The notes under the pieces are model-generated. The model had not been told where the DNA came from, made no database searches, and saw nothing but the letters and a program-made list of their open reading frames with translations. 64,000 bases of DNA from Dipylidium caninum (Eukaryota; Platyhelminthes; Cestoda; Cyclophyllidea; Dipylidiidae): positions 62,001-126,000 of the forward strand of contig QEYB01001685.1 in NCBI GenBank assembly GCA_017562135.1. The letters run 5' to 3'. Below are positions 1-12,601 of this stretch, piece after piece (position 1 is the first letter of the stretch; every line of letters begins with the position of its first letter). The translations under genes and the position numbers were made by a program.

Positions 1-723
1 AGTTTGATATCCTGCGTCTCAGATATTAGCAGTCCTTTCAAGATGCCGCTCTCCAGGAGATGGATACCTTATTAAGATGTGGTACCTAAAGGTTCTGTAC
101 ACACTTGATCCAGCTGCAAAATTTGATTAGGGCACTGTCCTAACGACTTAATTTAACTCGAGTCGCGAAGATCCCGAGGGCATTACTTCGGATGCTGCAG
201 TACATTCCGGACCTACACCAGTAAGATTCTGTGCATTCATATTCAATAGCATGAACAAACTCCCCCTATTTCAAAGCACAGTCTAGCTAAAACCTCGGCG
301 TGCTGCAATAAGTCAAAACTCTTAAATATCCCCAGAATATTAGCGTGCCCGGTTGCGATGTTACACGAGGCGTGACAAATCCAAGAGTAAACAATTATTC
401 AAATACGCCTCTTAATTCTGAAAAATACTTGGCTGCGGATCAACACCTAAAACGAAGTATGGCCACCCTCTTGCACTTATGCTTATCGTCATTCGTCAAA
501 CTCTTTACAGTCAATAGCAGTCATATCCTTGACTTTGAATTGTCAAGACCGAAAAAAAGTGGGGATGATTTTGTAACTATCCCTACACAAATTGTTACAA
601 GCGAATATATTCACAAGAAACCGAAGCCTTTTGAAGGCTCGAGGGGCAAGAAAACCAAGAGGTGAAGAAGAAGAAAGAAGCAAATATAAAAGTATACAAA
701 TGACCAGTGCTCATAACTTCACT
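1..723. other. 3' flank of the SCYL1-like gene
   Basis: No supported gene. Could hold the 3' UTR or, if the donor overlapping the stop codon is used, an intron leading to a last exon outside the window. A plus-strand frame at 345-665 shows no family features. Confidence 0.4.
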
Positions 724-3700
724 TTACCAATCATCCCATCCATCGGTATCTTCACTTATCACATTTATTTGGCTTTCTGTAGCCAATGACTTTTTCGATT
801 GTCCCATGGGAATTGAGTGGTGATCAGGGAAGGCAGAAGTAGCCTTCGAACTGGTAAAGTCCGACGTTTTCCTCGATCCGAGCAATTCTTCAAAAAATTT
901 ATCACTTTCCACAACGGGCCTCTCTCGCTCCCACGCGCTGTCTCCCCTCGAAGACGTCGAAGCACGCGCTGGTGCCACCGAAGGACTCAGCGATGATGCC
1001 TTCATTGGGTGAGCAGACTTGGAAGCATTGGTGACATTCCAGTCTTTCGCTTTATCTTCCGTCCAGTCCCAGCTTTTGTCTTCCCACATTGAAGTTTTTT
1101 GTCCCTTTATCGAAGTCTTCGGCGACGGAGTGAATGAAGAGGCTTTGATGATCTGTGACTGCGTTTGGTGCTTCTGCTGTTGTTGTTGCTGCTCCTTATG
1201 CTGCATGGGCACCCAATCCTCCCAATTCACTAGCATGTCGACAATTTGCTGTTTCGGTTCGTCTTCAGGTAAATCAGCTTCAACAGTGGTGGGGAAGGAG
1301 GAAAAATCAGGACTTTTGTCTACATTCGCTGCCCAGGCTTCCTCATCATCTGTGAAGATGGATATAAATTGACTTTAGATGGTGTGCGCGATCAGACCCC
1401 GCTTCCCTGCTGAAGAGATGACTGGTAACTACTTGATAGTTCGATGAAAGGTAAAGAATTATTCACATACTCGACAGTCAAAGGCACCTAACGAAAAGCT
1501 ACAAGCATAACAATGGGAAAAATAAGACTTTCGAAATATTGTTTTCTGACGTGGCTAAGTCGGAACGCTGTCCATGCCCCTGTCCCCGCTCCCACCCCAC
1601 AACGTGCTTTCATCCTAGAGATTGGAAATCGCAGTCCCTGACAATGAGGTTAACAGCAGGTGAGGAGTGCCAATACAGCCATAAGGTGAGTGATCACGCG
1701 TCAAACTACGGTGTTGCAAAATATCATCTCACTCTCGACAGGGACGATGTTTGTCCAAGTAGTCTTCGAATTTTTCCTTTTCCACTCACTTGCACTGCTC
1801 GAGGGAACAGACGTCGCGAGATGGTAGACAACGCCAGGCAGATACGTTATTAGCATCCGCCACCTCATCGGCTTTAAAGGTGTTGACATAATAAACTGCA
1901 TGAGGGCGCAAAATGAAATAGCCTGCAATGCTCTCTTGTTTACCTCAATTAATTCCCTAGTACAACCGCTTGGGGACCTGTTTACACTCTCCGCGATGCG
2001 GACTAAATTCGATGTTTAATGGTACAAAGTAAAATGTGCCTTCAAATGGATACAAATCCATGTATTTTTCACCCATCATAGTGCGATTATTTGCACAACC
2101 ACCCAGCTTCTCTTAGCTGACCATACTTCTGCACTTTGTGGTGTCCAAAGCTGCTTGTTCCACTTCGTATTGAGTTGTGGTGCGGTAAATACTTGGCGCG
2201 GTGAAGGTAACACCCAAGTTGCCTTTCGACTATCAACGTCTACGGTTGTTGTAGTGAATGGCAGAGAAGCTATTGCCAGGTCAGTGGCGTTGGAGGCCAA
2301 GTGACAAAAGTAGGAGTAGCTCAGACCCGATCAACAAATTCCAATGGCAAAAAGCATGAGGTCCAGAGGACCGAGGACTGGAAGGCTTATGACCTAATAG
2401 AAAATGCTATTTCGATGAAAATGACTGCTTATTTCTCGCCGCAGTGAATTATAAGCAATAGGATTTATCAGACTGGTAGGAATTTAGTCTCCTCCGGACC
2501 CTAGTTTTTCACTACAGCACTAATTTATTTAAGTCAAGTTGCGGAATCAATTCAACCTCTCAACGAGTAAGACTTAGCCAGCTGCATGACCTACAGGCAT
2601 GAGGGAACGCTAAGGACAACACTAATCCAGGAGCACAATTGCGTCTAATTCGCTATTTTTGTCTGTTTGGTGAAGTCCCACATTGTAGGTCGTATTTGGG
2701 AGAAGGGGCTTTTCAAGGTGGTCGTCACGAATTTCAGCGTAATTTATTTGAGAAGTTAAATACACACGTTAAATTGTTGGGAAAGTGATGAGGATCTCTC
2801 AGGCCGAAAAAGAGTATCCCAGGAGGGAGTTTTACTTCAAAAAACGCGTCTTATTCGGTGGAAATCGACGTGGAATGGACAACAAACTGCCACAGTAAAC
2901 ATGAATGTGATAAAGCAAGAATTTAAACACACCTTCGTCGTCGAGATCATCCCAAAGACGTTCTACTGCCTTCTTCTTTTCCTTCACTTCACCGTCGTTT
3001 TCCGCACCTTCTCCTACATACTCAGTGGATTTAGTAGCTGTTGGCGCTGCGTCTTCTGTTGTCTCCACCGAGTGGAAAGTTGGCTTACCCAAACCACTGC
3101 CTGACATCCGTGCGTCGGTGTCAGATACTGAGGGTGCTGGAGCACCTTCAAAGGAGGGAGAAAGGAAATTATTCACAGCGCAAAAAGTATCCACGTAGCG
3201 TCGTCATTGAGAACAGGTTGTCCCAACTAGAGGATATGGATGTTGTCAGCAGCAGATGTGCCTTAAGGATCAAATGTATTTCCCTAGTGGCATCGAAAGA
3301 CAATTAGGAGGTGCGATATTTACCCGAGAATGAAAATAAACAGAGGAAAGATGATTTGTTTTACCTGATAGGTTGAATTATTGTGGAAAAACCTCTTTAC
3401 GGGTAATGGAAAGTAAAGTGACCCAGTGTCCACTCAGATATAGTAAAGACTAAGTGAAAGGCAAGGGAAAGGAGATCTCCAATCAGATCCGTGGAGTACC
3501 GATAAAATGTGAAGAAAATATGCACAATGCGACCAGTCGCGTATCTTGAGGCAGCAGTGTAGCCATCAGTTTTCCGGTAGGCTTTAAGAGATACAACTTT
3601 CAACACACCGAAGGCACATTCACAACGGCCTATCAACTGCGAGGGACTCTCCTTTCGAACATTGCAATTATCGTGTCAACGTAAACTTGAGTAGTGTCCG

Positions 3701-6700
3701 TGTGCCCCACAAATATACGTCCATCCTTTCGATCGGACGACATAGAAAGGAGTGACGGGAAGACAACCTGTGGAGATCATGTCAGCCAATCGGGAGGGGA
3801 GACTCATTTGAAGGGCTTCCAGTTAAGAGAGACAAGGTAGTTACTATCAAATACAACTGGGGACTGTAGAATAGATGGTGAACACAGAGAATACATTGAT
3901 GAAAAGTTTTTTTACTAAAAGAGAAACATCCTGAATGGAGGGATGGAGGTGTGAGTTTGCAAATATAAATCTGATTGAGGGGTGAGGCAATTCAGAAAGA
4001 TTATCTCCTCGACAGACAAAAGGCATCTTACATGGGCTTCGAGTGGACAAAGTTGTTGTGGAAGAGGAGGTCGAAAAATCGGCTCCCCTTCCACCCCGAC
4101 TGAACCAGTGACGGCACTAACGCTTGATTTCGACTATGATAAAGAGAGCTGACGGGAGGACAGGGCAGAATGGCAAGTTCTGCCTGTTCTCAGAATAAAA
4201 CAATGTGCAATTTCCTCATTACCGTCAATTGACATTGTTATTAATGACTTCTTTCCAGCGTAAAGGCCAATTTTTATATCAAATTTTTAAAAAATTTGAA
4301 AGTTTCGATGCAAAAAAATTGAACCAATGGTTGTTTGATATCTCCATTTTTTAATTTTTGGCCCTTCAAAAAGTCTTGTAAGGACAAAAACAAGTGATAG
4401 ATGCCATAGAATCTTCCAGCCTGATTCTACAATTTTTTGACTAGCCCGCAAAGCAGCCTGTGTTTTGACATATCATCATTCAGCCTCTTTCCTTTTTCCT
4501 TCTTTTCTTTAAATCATCCAGTTGCTCATATCACTTCTTCCAACTGAGCTTTTCGTTCGGTTTTAAAAGCTCACCATGTATTTGGCCTCGAATGTCGCAC
4601 CATACGCAGCACAACATTCTCTTATTCTGAGCCAAATTTGCTTTAAAGGTGGAAGGTATAGAATCTCCGTGTTCACAATAAGCCCTTTTCCTCACCATTT
4701 TTCCATAGGTAATTAACTTTTCATCTCCAGTTATCATCATCCAATTCAAGAAGGGCTCGATTTTGCTCCCAACAAGCAGAGATGTGCATACGACAACGCC
4801 ATCATTTAAACTCTCCCGAGTTCATTCATGTGGCACCCATCTTGAATATCCCAACACCATTTCCATCCTCCGAATATGCGCCGATTGCTTTACTGAACTG
4901 AGTATCAAGCCTTTCTGCAATCTCCCATGTTTTCACAAAAGGAACCTTGCTCCAACAGGGTCGCAACAATCTCGTCGTCGAGCAAAGATGGCAGCCCAGA
5001 AGGTGGCTCATCAGAAAAGTCGAAATCACCTGTTCCACATTTTTTCAAAGCATCTTCCTACCATGTCCTACCAAAAACTCTGCCTTCGCCAAACACTTTC
5101 AATAAATTTCTACACGCTTCTGTAGCATTTCTGCCTTGCCGGAATTCGTATAAAGTACGGCAGTGTAAGCGAACTTCATCAGTGGCTATGGTCACACTGT
5201 CGCCTCACACTTAAAACTAACCGTGAATCAATTTCGTTTTAGTTAATTTGCTGCGTCAGTACGCATACATTAAACGATAAAGGTAGAGAGCCGAACATGT
5301 GACAAGCAAACATGTACTGTGTTAAAATTGTCATAAAAAAAAAACAGAACTTTGCGGTAGACCTCAAGTGAACTGGAAAAAAGAATTGGCACAATAAGTC
5401 TGAATCATGGAAAACAAATTCAGCTTCGAAGACCCAGTTATAGCTAAAATAGAATAGAAGAACACCTACCCGGAGCCGAACTTGGCGTCTGCTGGGATGC
5501 CGCTGCAAGAGTGTAGGAGGAAATAAGGCGAGAGGAGATGGAGGAGAGGGCGGTGAGGGCCCAGTTGCCGAAACTGGCACCGGCGGCGGTAAGTTTCCCA
5601 CCCGCCGCCGCAACTGTCGCAACCCCCGACGCAGAGGCGTGGCCACCGACCACCGAGGTGTCCGCCTCGCCCACAGACGGGTCTTCACTCGCCTACAGTA
5701 AACAAAACATGTCAAAGGAAAGTTACCCTATGACAGGGTAATGCATTTCCCTTCCAGAGTTCCCTGCAATTCATTCACAATTTGACTGCATCTGGGCTAT
5801 TGGCCTTTTGATACCCAAGTAACTAACACGCCGGTGGGGAGGTCGCAAATTTCCATCTCGGTGCAGGCGATTTTACGCTGATTGGCTAGTTGCGACAAGA
5901 AAAGTAAACTAATTAACGAAATGTAGCGTGTTTCATCAAATCCACAGAGGGTTTATAAACACCCTAACCAAAACGCAAGATCAGCGGTGCACCTACAAAT
6001 TATCAACTGATGATTATGAATCTCTGATGGCGAAAAACTACCAAGGACTGAGAAGTTAAAAATGTCCCTAACTCGGGCAATGGGTACGAGTTAATAAGTC
6101 TTGATCGTCGAAGCTCTCATCCCGCCCAAATGTCATTGGACTCGGCACACCGGCAGATGTGTTACCAGTCGCCGAGCATTCTTCTGCGTATTTACGGAGC
6201 TTCCTTCAAGCTAACACAGTGACATTCCTGGGGGCACCAGCCTCTGCCCTAATTGCAGTGCACTGGCGGTGGTGGACTCGAGAGGGAGACGCGGGTACTG
6301 ACCCGCAACAGCTCAAGCATTTGGATAGGTTGAAATTCAAAATGACAAACTCTAATCAGCAAAGTTAACTTGCCGATTTCTACCCACTTAGAGAATGTAA
6401 AAGCGATGGTAAGCCAGCAGTATGGCTGAATCGGCGAAAGGACAGTAGTGGACTTTAAAGAAAATTCACCTTCTCCAGGCGTTCGACCATTCCTCGCAAC
6501 ACCTTGAGCGCAGTGTCACGAATGTCCTTCTCCTTGTCCACTGCCACGAAAGAGAGACAAGGAATCACCTTTCCGGCCAAATCCTGAGCTGAGAAGAAGG
6601 CCTAGAAATGGAGTTAAAAGTGGTGAGGGAAATCGACCGTTGATGAGTGCTCGGAGCGGCGATCACTAGCGGCAACTCACCTGACAGGCGGCCAGTCCGG

Positions 6701-9700
6701 TGACAGCGGCCTGGCGGCCGGGCGGGAAGGAATCACGAGTGGCACGGAGGAAGGCGTTCAGAAGGGGACCTCGACGCACCCCCGGGTCTAGACGACTAGC
6801 CAATTTGGCCAGACATATCGTTGCGTTGGTGCGGATTCCACCTTGCTCGTCTTTGAACTGTATACACAAGGGACAATAAGTACAAAGGGAAGAGTTATTC
6901 TTCCCATTGTTCCCTCTTGGTGCCCACTAAATAATGACTTTCAGAGCCGTCTTTACGAATACAGACTCCGTGTGTACGGATTTGCCAGTCGAGGATCGAC
7001 AGCAAGGACGCATTGAGTATTTGTTTCGGAAAACCAACCCAACCGTATTGTGCTCCTGCCGCTCAAAATTGGGTAAAAATTATGCGTATCGGGACGATAT
7101 CACATCAGAAAATAAAAGTAGAGACCGCTTAGTACCGAAGATGTCAAAAAATAAGAACAAAGAGGGCAAAGGATAGCCGATTCAAGTACATTTCAAACCG
7201 CGCATTGGTTAAATTGGATTCTACTACGATTAGAAGGAAAAAATGGAGACTGCATTAAGAATGACGGTGCGGAAATCCACGATACAAATATTGCCAGACT
7301 TTGCCAAAGATTTACAAATTAGTAGTGGGAATGATTAACAATTCTGATGAGCTGACAACCCAAAATGCAACCGATGTCAAGTGGAAGAACAGCTAACTGA
7401 GGTAGACAGTAACGAAGTTCCAATATTCCATCTCGTCAGCACTAAATAAATGCTACCAACCACAAGGAAAGGTCAAAATCAAAATGATTGCACACTAAAT
7501 AACCCCTACCGTGGAATGGACCGGACTATTCAGGAATATGTCGATTTTAGAAGTAATGCAAATCAGGAGAACATCGCCTTTCTGGGCGCCTTACTTCAAG
7601 AGAAGTTAGGTGTCTTATTAATGTGTCGTTGAGTAACTTTGAGGGCAGTGATGGTGCTAAATGCACCATGGCACGTATGGTTGCCTCCCGCACCAGCGGG
7701 TTGGCGTCGGTGAAGCCGGTGGAGACGGGACCGAAGATTTGTGATTCCACCAGAGTGCGCGGAAGTTTGTCCACGAAACGCGGGAGCTGATCCAGCAGAC
7801 GAACACGAGTGGCACGATCGGGCGCAGCGAAGAGACGCACCAAGCCCGGCACTACAACCACCTCGAAGTCCGCATCGGAGAGGAGATGCGCCAACTCGAG
7901 CACGGGAACCAAGGCCTCCACCCCTGCTGAGCCAAACTGAAGGCTATTCACCAGGTGGGGAAGAATCTGTAACGATAAAATCCAACCAGTAAATGGAATA
8001 AGGTCAAACCGTTCGTCACTAGTGTCACACGTATGTAATGATCAGCTACTAGGTTGGAAACTATGAAATGGGCGTCTTGTTTAGTACAAGCTCAGCTGAC
8101 TGAAGGGAGTACGTTGTAACGTAAACTAGATACTTCTATTTACAAATTTTAAAGGCATTGCTCTTGTTCACTGCGTAAAATTCTCCCGTATTTGTTTCGC
8201 ATTTTATTGCATTCTTTTCGTCGAAGTCACATGGAGACAAAAAGCGATTTACATCCACTGGTACGGAGTTTAAATTAAAACATAGCGCAGCTCAACAGGC
8301 TTTGAAAAACATTAACGAGGCATTCAGAGACGAAACAACTAATGAAAGAAACGCTGGGATTTGATTATGACAATTTGAGTGTCGATAAGGTGACAAGGAG
8401 GAATGAAGGACGTCTGTGGAATCGGTCTGTAAACACAACCACTCGTGAACTTGGGTCCAAACTAGGAACTCGCCATACATACTGCTGTGTTAAAACACAT
8501 CTCTGTACAACAAATATAGAGAAAAAGAAAATCGGACTCGTATGTGCCGTAATAAATGGCGCAACTGCGGATACTCGAGCGACCGTTTCGGGGGCAAATG
8601 AGCATGAAAACGCTGGACAACAACGTAAACTTCAATTACTGTTGACAAATAAATTCCTTCAGTATGAAGTTTTACTACATCCGATATTCCTGCTACCGAC
8701 TATTATCTTTTTCACATTTATGATTTGTTCTTGAAAGGAAAAAAAATATTAACCAAATAATATTGTAGAATGCTTTGAACCGTTCATTAACTCTAGAAAT
8801 AAAAAGTTCTAAAAAAGGCGTATGTGACTCTCTCAACCGTTGAAAGTCGTAGGTGTAAATGAAAATTATTTCGATCAAATACAGCAAATAATGCGAAAAG
8901 TTGTGTTTTTGTTTTCCATAGGCTCCAACCTAACAACACCGCAGCCATGTTTCTCAAATTTCAAGCCATAAATATGTTCTCAATTAATGAATGTGACACT
9001 ATAAAGCGAGAATATTCTGTATCACCTAAGGACTGAGTTGTCGCAGAAAGAAAAGCGTTAGGATTTGACAAGACGAAAGTAGGAATGCACTGAGTGTAAA
9101 AGTAGCAAAGATTAGAGACACTTTATTATGGTGCAGAAAAAAAAACGAAGGAAGTATTCAAAATAGGCGTGAAGGAAAAAGGAGGGAGGCACAAATTTCT
9201 GAGGCCTACTTTAACAACATTGTATATTTTATGAAGTCACTTTTGAGATTCACTCATTTTTCAATCCAAAGTCGTGAATACAATCGTTTTGTTTAATAAG
9301 ATTTCCGCCTGAAATCATGATACTTCGACGAAATATTGCACAGGGAGGAGGTGGGGGGGGGGAGAGGGCTTAACAACAAAAATCACCAAAACACTGAAAG
9401 GACTTGACCTTTGCTGTGAGATTTGAAATTCCGCTCACGGTGCGAATAAAAATGAGTCCCCGTGAATGACTCCAAGGCCTGTGAATAGAGGAGCGGGAAA
9501 GTGAGGCCGAAGAGAATAGGATTTTATAACACAAAGTATTTCAAACTCTTTCCACTTCTGTCCCTCTATATCGGTGATTGTATCAGGCTTTTACCTTCGA
9601 CGAAGGTCACGTTAGATGCTCAGTTAAGAACAGTAGGAGAAAATGAGCCTCAAGGGATACAGTCGAGGATGAGGGAATCTGAGTTGTTTCAGTACATTAC

Positions 9701-12601
9701 ATGGATGATGGCCAGGCGCTACGTATTGGAACAACCTACCGAAAATACCTAGTTGTTAAACACAAAACAATGAAAAAATAGGTCCTATCACACGGTGAAG
9801 TAAAGTTTAATGCGACTTTTATCAAGCTCAGTAGAGCCACGAGGCAAGGTGTCTCACTTCCTGACAAGAAGCGATTTAGTGTTGCAGGGTTGAAGGAATG
9901 ATGCAGGTATACAAAAAGATTGTACCAGCAATCGAGGAAGACAAATGAATACACCACCAAGAACACCAGCTTAGGAAGGAAAAAAGAGTGTAAGAATGCA
10001 ATTGACCGTCTTAAAGCGCGAAAATTTACCTAGTTTAAACCTTTGCGGACACCCAAGACGGACGTAGGATCCTTTCGTATCAGACAGATGAACACTACCT
10101 TGCCATCCCTCTCTTTAGACATCAGCTTAAATAACAGTCAAATAACCTTCGAAATAACTAGATAGAAGTGAAAAGATTGGTGAGAGAAAAGCGACTAAAA
10201 AAGTGGGGAGTAGTCGAAGTCTGCCAAGGTGGTGAAACTGAACGAAGTTAATTGAATAAATGCCTGACACGTTGATCTTCCGGAGGTGAAAAAAGAACAC
10301 CTAGGCTTAGTCAATCGTACGGAGGTGGGAGCTTCACAGGAGAGAGGTCGTTTTTCTTGCCAACTCAGTCCAACAATAATGTAGTTATCTAAGCACGAAT
10401 GTTATACAGATGACACAAAGTTGGTGATACCCTCAGGAAAAGGCCATAAAATCTAATTGAGTGAAATGAAATCATCCAAAATTTGGGGTGGAGAGTAAAC
10501 AGACGTCTGGTCCCATTGTTTTTATCATTTTTCGAAGGTGGAGAGGGGCAAGGAGCAAAAATGATGAAGTGGTCTTCACTATATGCTACTATTTCCGTCA
10601 CAAGAGGAAAGAGAAGCCAAACGGGTCTCAAGTGTAGGAGTGAAAAGTATGTAGAGGATTATCATCGAAAATTACTTACAGATCATGCACAAGAATTTGC
10701 TCCTGGTACCAATTGCACGAGAAATGTGTAAAGAAAGGTTAATGCAACAGAATGAATGATGTCAAATTACATCGAGGTAAAAGTCAACTCTAAGTGATAA
10801 ATATATTCTTTCACTGACAAATAAAGTACTCTGCGGTACTGAGGAATAAAGCTTTGTTTACTAGGGTGTCATATATACGGCAATCGCAATCATTCAAGAA
10901 AAATAAACCGAAATGTCAGAAAAAGGGATAGCCGAGGAGAAGATGACAAAAACTACAGTTTCCCTTCGTCAATGCATAAACAATACAAAAAGATAATTCC
11001 TCAAAGAGTCCTGCAAAAGACTCCTTCGATAAACATTTTTTTTAAATACAGGAGGAGAGAATGAACTAGCCATGATTGCCAGATTAACGGAAAGGGGTGA
11101 AAGGGCGTATAATTCCAGTCTACGCTCAGAATAACGACTTCGTTCTACTAAAATATATCCCAATTTTAGTGGTATCTCTGACGGATGCGCAGAAATTATC
11201 GCCTAACTAATATCTCGGTAGAGGAGAAGTGATTGGAAATGTATGGGAGATGTGAGAGCGAGGAGAGAAAAGTATGAAAACCTCAGTGACCTCAAAGTCC
11301 ATGTACACAAGATTAAACCGGTAAAGCTTAAAATATATTAGAAGAAGCAAAGCTCTTACAAAAAGTAATTTTCTTTTTGATTTCAAGGCCCTAAGTTCGG
11401 AAACAGACGTCAAAACAAAAACTAATAATGAATATTCTTTTCCCAAACAAAAGTGTGCCCTGAATACGGGGAAGTTTTCAATTAATGAATGACATTAATT
11501 CATTTTAGTTTATTCGATAAAATTAGCAACGGTGGTGCTTACCTTATAACGACAAATATCATCAGGGAACAATCCTACTGCCCGCTTTCCCAGTCCTGCC
11601 AAAAATTGCGACTTTTCCTCTTTCTCTTTTAATTGAATCTCCTCCAAAAATAACAAAGTGTTGATGTAGTCGTTGTGAAAGAAGCCCACCTTTAAAAAAG
11701 CGTTAAAGGGGGAACGACTACGAGAAGCAGCCATAGGAGTCCGAGTTGATAGGAGACGTCGATAAGGTGTTACTAGAGGTCGCGGTAAACGTTCCAAACT
11801 CGTCTTTGCACTTAACTGACTGGCTTCTTTGAGAGGTTCAGGATTAAAGATTTCCCAGATCAGACAAGCTAATCCCCACGCATCCACCCAGTGACCCTTT
11901 GGTGCACTGTAAGCAGCTAAAAAGAGGAGAAGTAGTAAAAGCCTTTTACGATTAGCGAATCGATTTGTCTTCTATGTCACGACGCAACTACCTAGTCCAT
12001 AGGTGTCCCAAGCCGATGAGATTGCCTCATTCAATGGTGTGATATAGTCCAATCTGCCCACTTTCCATTCACCTGAACGATTCACATACACGGCCGAAAC
12101 ACAGACTGCATTGTGGGAGAGTTGACAGTCGTCGTTGAGGAAAGCAAGAGCTCTAGTGATCTGATAAATACCCCATGAAGCGAGAAATGTGAAATTGCTA
12201 GCACTATCAGCGTGTTCACGGATATAATCGCGCAGAGGACAGACCTCCTCAGTGATAATGTGGAAGGGAGCCTTAGGCTGTTCGCTTCCTGCCAACCAAT
12301 TAAGGATGTTTGGATGCCGAAGAGTTTTCATCCTCTTTACCGCCTGAAGTAGGATTGTGGTGGTGGCTTTAGGGAGGTATTGACAAGAGAATATAGTAAC
12401 GCGGTCACCGGGTTTACGCTGAGAAGTTGCAGATCGACGAGTCCAACGGAGATCGAATGGGCCAGGAAGAAACTCCTCGACGGAAGGTTGTAAAAGAATA
12501 TAAGAACTAAGTGGATCGTCGGCTCCGTGAGAACCAAGGACGGAACTCAGGCCAGAGGGCAATGTGGAATTATCCAAGGACTTGCTCGAGAACAACCACA
12601 T
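724..12601 (-). CDS. SCYL1: SCYL1-like N-terminal kinase-like protein (pseudokinase with HEAT repeats)
   Basis: Eight exons join in phase (5' to 3'): 12601-11992, 11916-11543, 7966-7595, 6857-6681, 6601-6470, 5692-5470, 3145-2933, 1349-724, giving 908 codons. Residues 1-328 form a pseudokinase. The lysine-region segment reads QAVKRMKTLRHPNIL (about 87-100), the HRD catalytic loop is replaced by SHNAVC (about 162-167), and DFG is replaced by GRLDYI (about 182-187), so catalysis is unlikely. Residues about 329-555 (exons 3-5) match the SCYL1 HEAT-repeat region (e.g. FKDEQGGIRTNATICLAKL). The tail is rich in Ser, Thr, Ala, acidic residues and Trp-Asp pairs. In animals SCYL1 is a cytosolic partner of COPI coats in Golgi-to-ER traffic. 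The start is the only ATG before the kinase-like domain. The usual C-terminal basic stretch with the COPI-binding RKLD-type end is absent; a possible GT donor (TTG|GTAAAG) overlaps the stop, so further 3' exons could lie beyond the window edge. Confidence 0.9.
4200..5330 (-). mobile_element. degenerate mariner-family DNA transposon, copy 1
   Basis: On the minus strand the region encodes fragments of a mariner transposase in order. The N-terminal part is near 5230-4830, with several frameshifts and stops. The block NWMMITGDEKLITYGKMVR (4749 downward) corresponds to the catalytic-domain motif around the second Asp of mariner transposases. C-terminal remnants lie near 4420-4220. DNA from about 4510 to 5325 aligns closely with copy 2 at 34.9-35.7 kb, and weaker matches continue to about 4370. 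A stretch containing the third catalytic Asp region, present in copy 2 near 34860, is missing here. The element sits inside the SCYL1-like intron 3146-5469 in the same direction as the gene. Terminal repeats and TA target duplication not confirmed, so ends are approximate. Not functional. Confidence 0.75.

Noticed and set aside
1019..1372. Plus-strand ORF of 117 codons with a Cys run
   Set aside because: It is antisense to the last SCYL1-like exon; the Cys run is the complement of the CAG/Gln codons of the real gene.
8342..8734. Plus-strand ORF of 130 codons
   Set aside because: Inside the 3.6-kb SCYL1-like intron, no family features, no supporting signals.
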